Assembly: GCA_964489405.1 (NCBI GenBank)
Contig: CAZAYL010000003.1
Coordinates: 1 to 61,026 of the forward strand
Reading direction: 5' to 3'
DNA: 61,026 nucleotides
Source of the DNA: CAKVOD01 sp964489405
Lineage (GTDB): Bacteria; Bacillota; Clostridia; Christensenellales; UBA1242
The first letter of the stretch is position 1. Every line of letters begins with the position of its first letter. The translations under genes were made by a program, and so were the position numbers. Below the pieces are notes generated by a model. It saw only the letters and a list, made by a program, of their open reading frames with translations, had not been told where the DNA came from and did not search any database. Shown here in pieces: positions 27,026 to 35,045 of the stretch.

Positions 27026-28311
27026 TGTTTGAAAACTTGAGAGAGGCCTTTAAAGCCAAAGATGTTAGAAAGAAAATACTTTTGACTTTATTGATTTTGC
27101 TTATCTATAGAGTCGGGTGTTGGTTGCCAGTACCAGGTATAGCATTTGACTATTTTGAAGGAAGCAACGACTTTTTGTCGTTGTTGAGTGCAATAACGGG
27201 TGGTGCGTTATCAAATGGTGCATTTTTGGCGCTTGGCGTCGTTCCATATATTAGCGCGTCAATCATTATGCAACTGATGACGTTTGCAATTCCATCACTG
27301 CAAAGATTGTCTAAAATGGGAGAAACAGGACGTAAAAAGATTGCTCTTTATACAAGAATTGTTACTCTAATTTTAGCTATAGTTCAATCAATTGGTATTG
27401 TTTATGGATTTGGTGTATCTAAAATTCTAAACGAAAATGCTCTTGGCGGTGCGCCAACGTGGCTTATTGGTATGGTCGTAATATTGGTTTTGGTTGCTGG
27501 TGCTATGTTTACAATGTGGCTCGGCGAGAAAATCACTGACTTAGGAATAGGTAACGGACTTTCGCTTTTGGTGTTTGTCGGTATCGTCTCAAGTGCTGGA
27601 ACAGCATTAATTAGTAGTCTTTCAGGTTTAGGAGAAAACATTGAATATTTGTGGGATATCTTAATTTTCCTTGCATTATTGTTGGTAATTTTTACTTTAA
27701 TGACATTCGTAGATTTGTCTGTGAGAAAAATACCAGTCCAGTATGCAAAACAAATTAGAGGAAGGAAGATGTATGGCGGACAATCGACTAATATTCCTAT
27801 CAAGGTAAATAGTTTTGGAGTTATGCCAATCATTTTCGCAATGAGTTTTATAATGTTTCCACAATACATTATGCAAATCTTTTGGCCATCATCTGACGCG
27901 TACCTATGGTACTCGGAGTATTTAGGTGTTGGTTCAGTGGTATACTTTGTTGCTTCTGCTATTTTGATTATGTTGTTTTCATATTTTTATGGCGGAATGG
28001 TTTTCAAGCCGGACGAAATCAGTAGACAATTGCAACAAAATGGTGGGTTTATCCCAGGTATTCGCGCGGGACAGCCAACCGCTGAATATATTACTAAAAT
28101 TTCAAACAGAATAACATTTTTCGGGGCGATGTATCTCACATTTGTATTTATAGTCCCAACAATCTTGTTTAAGTATGCAACATTTGGTGGGGGACTTGTG
28201 AACGCGTTTACCGCAACAGGTATGCTCATCGTCGTCGCAGTTGCGCTTGAATTTGATAAACAATTGGAAGCACAATTGATGACAAGGCAATACAAAGGAT
28301 TCTTAAAATAA
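27025..28311 (+). CDS. secY: Preprotein translocase subunit SecY
   Basis: 428 residues with ten predicted membrane helices, standard length. Recognisable features are the opening ILLTLLILLIYRVGCWLPVPGI, the plug/second helix region (ALGVVPYISASIIMQLM), the cytoplasmic loops QYAKQIRGRKMYGGQS (between helices 6 and 7) and NGGFIPGIRAGQPT (between helices 8 and 9), and the C-terminal tail. It forms the secretion channel, which the giant surface proteins here presumably use. Overlaps rplO and the first kinase gene by one base each. Confidence 0.98.
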   Translation: MFENLREAFKAKDVRKKILLTLLILLIYRVGCWLPVPGIAFDYFEGSNDFLSLLSAITGGALSNGAFLALGVVPYISASIIMQLMTFAIPSLQRLSKMGETGRKKIALYTRIVTLILAIVQSIGIVYGFGVSKILNENALGGAPTWLIGMVVILVLVAGAMFTMWLGEKITDLGIGNGLSLLVFVGIVSSAGTALISSLSGLGENIEYLWDILIFLALLLVIFTLMTFVDLSVRKIPVQYAKQIRGRKMYGGQSTNIPIKVNSFGVMPIIFAMSFIMFPQYIMQIFWPSSDAYLWYSEYLGVGSVVYFVASAILIMLFSYFYGGMVFKPDEISRQLQQNGGFIPGIRAGQPTAEYITKISNRITFFGAMYLTFVFIVPTILFKYATFGGGLVNAFTATGMLIVVAVALEFDKQLEAQLMTRQYKGFLK

Positions 28312-28925
28312 TGAATATTGTTTTACTTGGACCCCCCGCAAGTGGGAAAGGAACTTGCTCCGAATATCTTGAAAAAAAATGCAATATGACGCATATTTCA
28401 ATGGGGGACCTTTTACGTAAAGCGTCAAAAGGTAATTCAAAGTATGCACAATTAATCAGTGAGGTTATATCGCAAGGCAAGATATTGTCAGAAGATATAA
28501 CCACTGAAGTATTGCGCAATCATTTAACAGAAAAAGACCTTTATGACAACATTTTACTGGATGGATACCCACGCGGTATGATTTCAGTAGAGTTAATGGA
28601 AAATTTCCTTAAAATAGATTTAGTAATTGTGCTTGAAGCTAGTTTACAGGAAATTAAAAGAAGAGTTTTTAATAGATTAATTTGTCCTAAATGTAAAAGC
28701 ATATATTCAAAATTGAATTGTGTTGAAATTTGCGACAAATGTCAAGTCGAACTTGTAACTAGAAATGATGATACAGAGGAAGTTTTGTTGACTCGTATGA
28801 ACGAGTATCAAAAGTTTACTGTGCCAGTTATTGAGTACTATCAAAGTAAAGGCATTGTAAAATTTGTAAACTCAGAAAAAGATATTTACAAACAACTTGA
28901 CGTAATAATAGACGAAATTAAATGA
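28311..28925 (+). CDS. Adenylate-kinase-like nucleoside monophosphate kinase, diverged copy 1
   Basis: 204 residues with the adenylate kinase fold: P-loop GPPASGKGT (the usual third Gly is Ala), NMP domain, and a four-cysteine zinc LID (CPKC ... CDKC). By eye against E. coli Adk, the AMP-site threonine is Met (ISMGD instead of ISTGD), DGYPR keeps the key arginine, but the following TxxQA with the adenine-contacting glutamine is replaced (GMISVEL). In the LID, GRR is NRL. R-x-DD (TRNDDTEE) and the later arginine remain. This suggests a changed NMP preference or reduced activity. It follows secY with a one-base overlap, the normal adk position, and a second paralog follows 11 bases later. Confidence 0.85.
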   Translation: MNIVLLGPPASGKGTCSEYLEKKCNMTHISMGDLLRKASKGNSKYAQLISEVISQGKILSEDITTEVLRNHLTEKDLYDNILLDGYPRGMISVELMENFLKIDLVIVLEASLQEIKRRVFNRLICPKCKSIYSKLNCVEICDKCQVELVTRNDDTEEVLLTRMNEYQKFTVPVIEYYQSKGIVKFVNSEKDIYKQLDVIIDEIK

Positions 28926-28936
28926 TGGATTAAAAT

Positions 28937-29578
28937 ATGAATATTTTATTGATAGGAGCGCCAGGTAGTGGCAAGGGCACATTGTCCCAAAAACTTACTG
29001 AGAAATTTGGATTTCAACATCTTTCAACTGGCGACTTGTTTCGCGCAGAAATTGCTCGTGGTACAGAGCGCGGGAAGATCATCGACGAGGCAATAAGCAA
29101 GGGTTTTCTTGCGCCAAGCGATATCCTACTAGAAGTGATGAAAGACCAATTGTCGCAAGAACGCTATAAGGACAACGTTTTGCTTGATGGATTTGGTAAA
29201 ACACTTGAAGAAGCAATTGAACTTGACAATTTCTATAATATTGATAAAGTCATCTACTTAGACGTCGATTATGACAATTTGCTTGGTCGAATACTAAGAA
29301 GACGAATTTGTCCAGATTGTGGAAATGTTACAACAGTTGACATTTCAGGCGAAATATGTGGCAAATGTGGCTCAAAATTAATTATTAGAAGTGACGACAG
29401 TGAGGAAGTTTTTGCTAATAGATTTAAAGTCTTTACTGAGAAAACTCTCCCAATCGTTGATTATTTTGCTAATCAAGGCGTATTGACTAGAATTGATGCA
29501 AACGATACCATAGATGAAAATTTTGTTAAAATTTGCAAAGCAATTAATAGAGATAAAACCCAAGAAGTTGAGCGATAA
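28937..29578 (+). CDS. adk: Adenylate-kinase-like nucleoside monophosphate kinase, copy 2
   Basis: 213 residues. P-loop GAPGSGKGT and HLSTGDLFRAE are canonical, and the LID has CPDC and CGKC zinc ligands plus RRRIC and IRSDD. However, the NMP-binding DGFPRTxxQA is DGFGKTLEEA, so the conserved Pro-Arg is Gly-Lys and the adenine-contacting glutamine is Glu. The LID YH pair is also missing. It is closer to standard Adk than copy 1, hence the tentative symbol, but neither has the full AMP site by this by-eye comparison. The binding site is weak, so expression may depend on coupling. It ends just before an internal promoter for map. Confidence 0.85.
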   Translation: MNILLIGAPGSGKGTLSQKLTEKFGFQHLSTGDLFRAEIARGTERGKIIDEAISKGFLAPSDILLEVMKDQLSQERYKDNVLLDGFGKTLEEAIELDNFYNIDKVIYLDVDYDNLLGRILRRRICPDCGNVTTVDISGEICGKCGSKLIIRSDDSEEVFANRFKVFTEKTLPIVDYFANQGVLTRIDANDTIDENFVKICKAINRDKTQEVER

Positions 29579-29581
29579 CTC

Positions 29582-29610
29582 TTGAAATAGTTTATTCAAT
29601 GTGTTATAAT
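29582..29610 (+). promoter_or_regulatory. Internal promoter for map and downstream genes
   Basis: TTGAAA (29582-29587) and TATAAT (29605-29610) with a 17-base spacer, in the short gap between the second kinase gene and map. The predicted start near 29617 falls just at the AAGAAGGG binding site of map, so the 5' leader would be about 10 bases. Confidence 0.7.
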
Positions 29611-29625
29611 ATAAAGAAGGGTAAA

Positions 29626-30375
29626 ATGAACGTTCATATTAAGACAGCTAGCGAAATAGAGCATATGAGAGTTGCGTGTAAAATTACAGGCGATGCACTT
29701 AAAGTCGTAGAAGATAAAATTAGAGCAGGTATGACGACTAAGATGGTTGACGACATTGTTCGTGATTATATCCATTCTTGCAACGCAAAATGCTCATTCA
29801 AAAATTTGTATGGTTATCCCGCAAATGCGTGCGTGTCAATTAATGAAGAAATTGTGCACGGAATACCGAGCGCAAGTCGTAGAATTGAAGAAGGCGATAT
29901 TGTTTCAGTTGACGTCGGCGCATATATAAAAGGTTTTCACGGCGATGCTGCTAGAACTTTTTGTATTGGACAAGTAAGTGATGAAAAGAAGAAACTTGTC
30001 AAAGTTACTGAAGAAAGCTTCTTTGAGGGTATCAAAGACATCAAGGCAAGTAATTTCGTTGGCGATATATCTTGCAAGGTGCAAGCGTATGCCGAATCAA
30101 ATGGATTCAGCGTCGTTCGTATGCTTGAAGGGCACGGCGTTGGGCGTAATTTGCACGAACCCCCTTCAGTCCCAAACTATGGCAAACCAGGCACAGGTGC
30201 AAAACTTTATGCGGGGATGACAATCGCTATCGAACCAATGATTAATATGGGCAAAAAAGAAATTCTAATGCTAGACGATGATTGGACTATAGTGACCAAA
30301 GATGGCTTGCCAGCTTCTCACTATGAAAATACAGTTTTAATTACGGAAAATGGCGTTGAAATTTTGACGTTATAG
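29626..30375 (+). CDS. map: Type I methionine aminopeptidase
   Basis: About 249 residues from ATG 29626. Metal ligands are visible in the usual order: SVDVGAYIKGFHGDAARTF (two Asp), EGHGVGRNLHEPP (His), IAIEPM (Glu) and ENTVLIT (Glu), plus the substrate histidine in EIVHGIP. It removes initiator methionine in the cytosol. An upstream ATG at 29599 is in frame but precedes the -10 box of the internal promoter, so transcripts from that promoter cannot include it; 29626 also has a proper AAGAAGGG site. The protein lacks the N-terminal zinc-finger extension of some family members. Confidence 0.96.
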   Translation: MNVHIKTASEIEHMRVACKITGDALKVVEDKIRAGMTTKMVDDIVRDYIHSCNAKCSFKNLYGYPANACVSINEEIVHGIPSASRRIEEGDIVSVDVGAYIKGFHGDAARTFCIGQVSDEKKKLVKVTEESFFEGIKDIKASNFVGDISCKVQAYAESNGFSVVRMLEGHGVGRNLHEPPSVPNYGKPGTGAKLYAGMTIAIEPMINMGKKEILMLDDDWTIVTKDGLPASHYENTVLITENGVEILTL

Positions 30376-30382
30376 GTGTTTT

Positions 30383-30658
30383 ATGGAAATTGGAACAGTT
30401 GTAAGAAGCAAAGCAGGGCGGGACAAAGGAAAAGCTTATTGTGTGTACAAAATAGTTGACAGAGATTTTGTAGAACTTGTCAATGGGGATTTGAGAAAAA
30501 TTGAAAACCCAAAGCGTAAGCGAATAAAACATTTAGACATTCTAAACTCAAGTGATTTGAAAAATAAATTGGACAAAGGACAAAAAATTTACGATTCAGA
30601 TATCAAAGCGATATTGAATCCCTACAAACAAAGTTTTAATGGAGGTAACGATGCCTAG
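30383..30658 (+). CDS. KOW-domain RNA-binding protein (L14e/L6e-like)
   Basis: 91 residues. The start GTVVRSKAGRDKGKAYCVYKIVD is a KOW motif, and DGDLRK-like VNGDLRKIENPKRKRIKHLDIL completes the small beta barrel. Genes of this type sit between map and infA in many Clostridia and are annotated as KOW domain or L14e-like proteins; a role in translation or ribosome biogenesis is likely but not established. Its last eight bases overlap the infA coding region, whose binding site lies inside this gene. Confidence 0.85.
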   Translation: MEIGTVVRSKAGRDKGKAYCVYKIVDRDFVELVNGDLRKIENPKRKRIKHLDILNSSDLKNKLDKGQKIYDSDIKAILNPYKQSFNGGNDA

Positions 30659-30884
30659 AGGTGAAGGAATTGAATTTGAAGGTATAGTTGTTGAGGTAAT
30701 ACGCAATGCTGTTTATAAGGTGAAATTACCAAATGAGCACATCATAGAAGCGTATGTAGCTGGACGACTTGCGCAAAGACATATTGAAGTTCTAGAAGGC
30801 GATAAAGTAACGGTTGAACTATCTCCTTATGACATCAATAAGGGTAGAATCACATATCGTGGTGATAAGAAGAAAAGAAATTAA
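30651..30884 (+). CDS. infA: Translation initiation factor IF-1
   Basis: 77 residues from ATG 30651. The OB fold is standard (IEFEGIVVEVIRNAVYKVKLPNEHIIEAYVAGRLAQRHIEVLEGDKVTVELSPYD, with GRITYR at the end). An in-frame ATG at 30639 exists, but GGAGG (30641-30645) lies between, so 30651 is the right start. It blocks the A site during initiation. Followed 18 bases later by rpmJ. Confidence 0.96.
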   Translation: MPRGEGIEFEGIVVEVIRNAVYKVKLPNEHIIEAYVAGRLAQRHIEVLEGDKVTVELSPYDINKGRITYRGDKKKRN

Positions 30885-30902
30885 GGCAAAGGAGCAAAGA
30901 AA

Positions 30903-31016
30903 ATGAAAGTAAGGTCATCAGTGAAGCCAATGTGCGATAAATGCAAAGTTATCAAACGCGACGGCAAAGTTATGGTTATTTGCCCAAACAAAAAGCATAA
31001 ACAAGTACAAGGCTAA
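30903..31016 (+). CDS. rpmJ: 50S ribosomal protein L36
   Basis: 37 residues, easily missed because of its size. MKVRSSVKPMCDKC, then VICPNKKHKQVQG: the zinc set C11, C14, C27 and H32 is complete, so this is the zinc-binding (C+) form. The binding site is AAAGGAGC. It is the usual neighbour of infA and rpsM. Confidence 0.96.
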   Translation: MKVRSSVKPMCDKCKVIKRDGKVMVICPNKKHKQVQG

Positions 31017-31171
31017 TTAAATTGTTTGTACGTAAGCATAGAATTTTGATTTTGCGTGCATATTTACGTATGAACAATAAAAGTAAAAATACCGCAGACT
31101 ATCGCGGCTACACAAATTCCACCTTTGTGTCTAGTTTGCGTTTATATAAAGAATAAAAATCGGAGGAAAAT
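31017..31171 (+). promoter_or_regulatory. Structured intergenic leader before the alpha operon genes
   Basis: A 155-base gap, long for this tightly packed cluster, with several hairpins. TACGTAA pairs with TTACGTA across ~30 bases near 31029-31070. A short CCGC/GCGG stem lies at about 31092-31106. ACACAAA (31110-31116) pairs with TTTGTGT (31124-31130) around a TTCCACC loop. No T-run follows, so these are not obvious terminators. In other bacteria S4 controls this operon by binding its leader; whether that applies here is unknown. The AT-rich end may also hold a weak promoter. Confidence 0.45.
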
Positions 31172-31540
31172 ATGGCAAGAATTGCTGGTGTCGACCTTCC
31201 AAAAGAGAAAAGAGTTGAAATTGGTTTGACTTATATTTATGGAATTGGTCGCACAACATCAAATAAAATTTTGAAAGAAACTGGCGTAAATCCTGACACT
31301 CGCGTCAAAGATTTGACCGAAGAAGAATCAACGCTAATTAGAAACTATATTGATAAAAATCTAAAAGTCGAGGGCGAACTTAAGTCTGAAGTTTTGATGA
31401 ATGTGAAGCGTCTTCAAGAAATTGGATGCTATCGTGGTATTCGTCATAGACGTGGTCTTCCTGTTCGTGGACAAAGAACAAAAACAAATGCTCGTACGAG
31501 AAAAGGCGCTAAAAAGACTGTTTCTCGCGGTAAGAAATAG
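31172..31540 (+). CDS. rpsM: 30S ribosomal protein S13
   Basis: 122 residues. MARIAGVDLPKEKRVEIGLTYIYGIG and the basic end GCYRGIRHRRGLPVRGQRTKTNARTRKG are full family signatures. It forms part of the 30S head and bridges to L5. CGGAGG binding site. Confidence 0.98.
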   Translation: MARIAGVDLPKEKRVEIGLTYIYGIGRTTSNKILKETGVNPDTRVKDLTEEESTLIRNYIDKNLKVEGELKSEVLMNVKRLQEIGCYRGIRHRRGLPVRGQRTKTNARTRKGAKKTVSRGKK

Positions 31541-31549
31541 GAGTAATTT

Positions 31550-31942
31550 ATGGCAACAATAAATAAATCTACTAAGAAAAAAAGAAGTACGAAAAATCTT
31601 GACAAAGGTCAAGTTCATATCAAATCGACATTCAATAACTGTATGGTAACAGTAACAGACGAACAAGGAAATGTTATTTCTTGGTCGAGTTCTGGAAGCC
31701 TTGGGTTTAGAAATTCGAAAAAGGATACACCTTATGCAGCTGCACAAGTTGCTGAAACCGCTGTTAGAGCAGCAAAAGAGCAAGGTTTAAGGTCAGTCGA
31801 TGTATTCGTAAAGGGCGCAGGTCGTGGCAGAGAAGCGGCTATCAGAGCGCTTGGAAATGCGGAAATAGCTGTTACATCAATCAAAGATGTATCATCAATA
31901 CCTTTTAATGGTTGCCGTCCGCCGAAGAAGAGAAGAATTTAG
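31550..31942 (+). CDS. rpsK: 30S ribosomal protein S11
   Basis: 130 residues. GQVHIKSTFNNCMVTVTDEQGNVISWSSSGSLGFRNSKKDTPYAAAQVAE and the end VSSIPFNGCRPPKKRRI are canonical; the region around the 30S platform contacts mRNA near the E site. A few extra lysines open the protein. Nine bases after rpsM. Confidence 0.98.
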   Translation: MATINKSTKKKRSTKNLDKGQVHIKSTFNNCMVTVTDEQGNVISWSSSGSLGFRNSKKDTPYAAAQVAETAVRAAKEQGLRSVDVFVKGAGRGREAAIRALGNAEIAVTSIKDVSSIPFNGCRPPKKRRI

Positions 31943-31951
31943 GAGAAGATT

Positions 31952-32578
31952 ATGGCAAAATATACTGATGCTGATTGCCGTTTGTGCAGAAGAGAGGGTT
32001 GCAAACTTTTCTTGAAAGGTGACAGATGCTTGAGTGGTAAATGTGCTATGGAGCGTCGTGCAACAGTCCCTGGACAACACGGGGCACAAAATGCTCGCAA
32101 GAAACAAAGTGAGTATGGGATGCAACTTAGAGAAAAGCAAAAAATTAAGAGATATTATGGATTGCTTGAAAGACAATTTCATAACACATATGAAACAGCT
32201 GATCGTATGAAAGGAAACACTGGTGAAAACCTTTTGCAACTTTTGGAAAGACGTCTTGATAATGTTGTTTATCGTATGGGACTTGGCGAAAGTAGAGCGA
32301 AATGTCGTCAAATCGTAAATCACGGGCACATTACAGTTAACGGAAAAGTTGTTGATATTCCATCATATGTAGTTTCAGTTGGCGATGTTATCGCTGTCAA
32401 AGAAGGACGCGGAGATAACGGACTTTTCAAAGAACTTGGAAAGACAAAGATTACAACTCCAAAATGGCTTGAATTTGACACAAAAACATTAGCTGGCAAA
32501 ATCAATGCGCTTCCGCAAAGAGAAGATATCGATATGCGCTTTGCAGAGCACTTGGTTATCGAACTTTATAGCAAATAA
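31952..32578 (+). CDS. rpsD: 30S ribosomal protein S4
   Basis: 208 residues with an N-terminal cysteine-rich zinc region (CRLCRREGCKLFLKGDRC...KCAMERR, about residues 9-36). The S4 RNA-binding domain follows (LERRLDNVVYRMGLGESRAKCRQIVNHGHITVNGKVVDIPSY). It nucleates 30S assembly and is an autoregulator of its own mRNA in several bacteria. A 69-base gap with a small hairpin separates it from rpoA. Confidence 0.98.
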   Translation: MAKYTDADCRLCRREGCKLFLKGDRCLSGKCAMERRATVPGQHGAQNARKKQSEYGMQLREKQKIKRYYGLLERQFHNTYETADRMKGNTGENLLQLLERRLDNVVYRMGLGESRAKCRQIVNHGHITVNGKVVDIPSYVVSVGDVIAVKEGRGDNGLFKELGKTKITTPKWLEFDTKTLAGKINALPQREDIDMRFAEHLVIELYSK

Positions 32579-32585
32579 TAAAAGT

Positions 32586-32608
32586 AATTGCAATGTAAAA
32601 TTGCGATT
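32586..32608 (+). other. Small hairpin between rpsD and rpoA
   Basis: AATTGCAA (32586-32593) pairs with TTGCGATT (32601-32608), one wobble, loop TGTAAAA. No T-run follows directly. It could stabilise an mRNA end or mark processing; a weak promoter (TTGCAA, then TAGTTT) overlaps it. Confidence 0.3.
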
Positions 32609-32647
32609 TATAGTTTTCTATTTTAGAATTAGGAGGATTTGTAGTTT

Positions 32648-33601
32648 ATGATGCAAATCGAAAAACCAAAAATCACAGTTGAAGAAAATGCTGACGGTAG
32701 CTTTGCAAAAGTTATTGTTGAACCACTCGAAAGAGGCTTTGGCACAACACTTGGAAATAGTTTTAGGAGAGTGTTGCTTGCTTCATTGCCAGGAATAGCA
32801 CCTGTGGCAATTAGAATTGCTGGCATAGCACACGAATTTTCGAATGTAAAAGGGGTCAAGGAAGATGTTTCAGACATTATCCTAAATCTCAAAAATATCG
32901 CACTTTCAACGACAAGTAGCGACCCTGAGTTCAAAACGACTTTGAGACTTAACAAAAAGGGAGCAGGGGTGTTGAAAGCAAAAGATATTGAATATCCAAT
33001 TGATGTTGAGTGCAAAAATCCAGAACTATATCTATGCACGCTAGATGATGACGCAGACTTAGAAATGGAAATTACCATTGCACGCGGGCGCGGATATGTA
33101 CCTTCCACTCAAAATAAGAGCGAAATTGAAAGTATCGGTTATATTGCCGTTGATTCAATATTCACTCCAGTAAAAGCCGCGAACTTTTATTTGGAAGGAG
33201 CTCGCGTTGGACACAATATGGGTTACGACAAATTAATTTTGGAAATTACTACTAATGGCACAAGACGTGCGGTTGAAGTTGCAAGTCTTGCAGGTAAGGT
33301 ATTGCAAGACCACACACAATTGTTTGTTGACCTTGTCGATGATATGGCGAATACTGAGATTCTTGTTAGCCCTGAAGAGGACAAAAATACTAAAATTATG
33401 AGTATGAGTATTGAGGAACTTGAACTTTCAGTGCGCAGTCACAACTGCTTAAAGAGAGCAAATATAAACACAGTTGAAGACTTGGTAAAGAAATCAAAAG
33501 ATGATATGTTAAAAGTCAAAAATCTCGGGGCAAAATCACTTGAAGAAGTAATCGAAAAGATGGAAAGCCTTGGACTCAAATTAAGAGATGACGAAGAATA
33601 A
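32648..33601 (+). CDS. rpoA: RNA polymerase subunit alpha
   Basis: 317 residues, standard. The N-terminal dimerisation domain has EPLERGFGTTLGNSFRRVLLASLPG, and LAGKVLQDHTQLFVDL precedes the linker. The C-terminal domain (about 250-312) carries the helix-hairpin-helix pair LSVRSHNCLKRANINTVEDLV and VKNLGAKSLEEVIEKM, which binds promoter UP elements and activators. An AGGAGG site lies 11 bases upstream. It is followed by rplQ, as usual. Confidence 0.98.
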   Translation: MMQIEKPKITVEENADGSFAKVIVEPLERGFGTTLGNSFRRVLLASLPGIAPVAIRIAGIAHEFSNVKGVKEDVSDIILNLKNIALSTTSSDPEFKTTLRLNKKGAGVLKAKDIEYPIDVECKNPELYLCTLDDDADLEMEITIARGRGYVPSTQNKSEIESIGYIAVDSIFTPVKAANFYLEGARVGHNMGYDKLILEITTNGTRRAVEVASLAGKVLQDHTQLFVDLVDDMANTEILVSPEEDKNTKIMSMSIEELELSVRSHNCLKRANINTVEDLVKKSKDDMLKVKNLGAKSLEEVIEKMESLGLKLRDDEE

Positions 33602-33617
33602 ATAAAGGAGAGAACAA

Positions 33618-34127
33618 ATGGCAATAAACAAATTAGGTAAAAGAACAGATTTGCGTATGGCTATTTTGCGTGGACAATTAACTGACTTTTTGTGGAAAGG
33701 ATATCTTGAAACAACGCTTGACAGAGCACAATCAGTTTCTCGTCTTGCTGACAAAGTGTTGACACTCGCTATAAATAATTATTCAGATACAGTTGAAGTC
33801 GAAAAACCTTATGTCAATGAAAAAGGCGAAAAGACAACGCGAAAAGTGTTGAATGATGGTGTTAAGAAGCTTAATGCACGTCGCAAAATTATGGCAATGG
33901 TCAATGATGTTCAGGAACAACGTTTAGATGGCGAAAAGAAGGAAGATTTCAAAACACGTACTGAAGACGTCGCTCACCCATTGATTGAGAAAATTTTCAA
34001 TGTATACGCTCCAAAGTATGCTACAAGAAATGAAGAATGCGGACAAGGTGGCGGATATACAAGAATCATCAAGCTTGGACAACGTCGTGGTGATGGCGCA
34101 TTGAAAGTTAGAATCGAACTCATTTAG
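33618..34127 (+). CDS. rplQ: 50S ribosomal protein L17 with a central insertion
   Basis: 169 residues, against about 113-130 usually. The N-terminal half (AINKLGKRTDLRMAILRGQLTDFLWKG...TTLDRAQSVSRLADKVLTLA) and the end (FNVYAPKYATRNEECGQGGGYTRIIKLGQRRGDGALKVRIELI) are normal. Between them, roughly residues 58-115, lies an enlarged charged segment (VEVEKPYVNEKGEKTTRK, then VQEQRLDGEKKEDFKT). It closes the ribosomal cluster and is followed by a terminator. Confidence 0.96.
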   Translation: MAINKLGKRTDLRMAILRGQLTDFLWKGYLETTLDRAQSVSRLADKVLTLAINNYSDTVEVEKPYVNEKGEKTTRKVLNDGVKKLNARRKIMAMVNDVQEQRLDGEKKEDFKTRTEDVAHPLIEKIFNVYAPKYATRNEECGQGGGYTRIIKLGQRRGDGALKVRIELI

Positions 34128-34184
34128 TTCAATTTGTAAATTGATTAGAATACAATTTAAAGTAAATGAATTGTAATGTATATA

Positions 34185-34220
34185 AGCAAGGGTTGAAAAT
34201 GTAGGTGCCCTTGCTTTTTT
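34185..34220 (+). terminator. Rho-independent terminator closing the ribosomal cluster
   Basis: AGCAAGGG (34185-34192) pairs with CCCTTGCT (34208-34215) around a 15-base loop, followed immediately by five more T. Confidence 0.88.
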
Positions 34221-34271
34221 AGTTGCATTGTTGTATAAGAATTACACTTTAATAGCCGTTTTACAATAATT

Positions 34272-34300
34272 TTGATACCTTAATTTCTTGGGGGTATATT
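34272..34300 (+). promoter_or_regulatory. Probable deoC promoter
   Basis: TTGATA (34272-34277) and TATATT (34295-34300) with a 17-base spacer. A second, weaker candidate (TTGAAA at 34351 with GATAAA near 34371) lies closer to the gene. The rest of the 270-base gap shows nothing else convincing. Confidence 0.5.
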
Positions 34301-34396
34301 TTATTTTTAGTGTGCAAGAAAACAGTAAACGTAAGCCACTGCTATTTATTTTGAAAAACATATAAAATGTGATAAAATAACGACAAGGAGAAAGTT

Positions 34397-35041
34397 ATGG
34401 AACTAAATCAATACATCGACCACACGCTTTTGAAAGCAACTGCCACACAAAGAGATATTGAAAATTTGTGTAGGGAAGCGAAAAAATATAATTTTTGCGC
34501 TGTTTGCGTAAATCCGTGTTATGTGTGTACAGCAAAAAGAGAGTTAAAAAATTCAAGTGTCAAAGTTTGTACAGTTATTGGGTTTCCATTAGGGCAAAAT
34601 TCTACAAAGATAAAATATCTAGAAGCAAAGAGTGCTATTAAGGATGGCGCCGACGAAATAGACGTTGTTATCAATATTGGGGCAGTGCTTTCACAAAATT
34701 ATGATTATATCACTAACGAACTTGTTGCCATACGCAAAATTTCAAAGAACAAAATTATGAAAGTTATTGTCGAAACTTGTTACTTAAGCACTGAGCAAAT
34801 CGAAAAATTGACGCAATTGTGTGTTCAAGTCGGTGCTGACTATATCAAAACAAGTACGGGTTTTGGTACGCGTGGAACAAGCGTTGACGATGTCAAAACG
34901 ATGGCAAGAGCAGGGAAAGGAGCTATTAAAATTAAGGCAAGTGGCGGTATTAAAACAAGAGAATTTGCGGAAGAACTAATTAATGCAGGCGCAACACGCA
35001 TAGGTACGAGTAGTGGTGTTGCACTTGTGGCAAAGGAGTAA
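34397..35041 (+). CDS. deoC: Deoxyribose-phosphate aldolase
   Basis: 214 residues, the short bacterial form. It interconverts 2-deoxyribose 5-phosphate with glyceraldehyde 3-phosphate and acetaldehyde in nucleoside catabolism. The start NQYIDHTLLKATATQRDIE, the middle EIDVVINIGAV, the Schiff-base lysine in KVIVET and the second lysine motif DYIKTSTGFG are all present, as is the phosphate-binding KASGGIKT. It has an AAGGAG site. No other deo genes are adjacent; the gene downstream is an unrelated membrane protein whose ribosome binding site lies at the end of deoC. Confidence 0.95.
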   Translation: MELNQYIDHTLLKATATQRDIENLCREAKKYNFCAVCVNPCYVCTAKRELKNSSVKVCTVIGFPLGQNSTKIKYLEAKSAIKDGADEIDVVINIGAVLSQNYDYITNELVAIRKISKNKIMKVIVETCYLSTEQIEKLTQLCVQVGADYIKTSTGFGTRGTSVDDVKTMARAGKGAIKIKASGGIKTREFAEELINAGATRIGTSSGVALVAKE

Positions 35042-35045
35042 AATT

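Noticed and set aside
29599..29625. Upstream ATG as the map start
   Set aside because: It overlaps the -10 region of the internal promoter and lacks a binding site; the ATG at 29626 has both.
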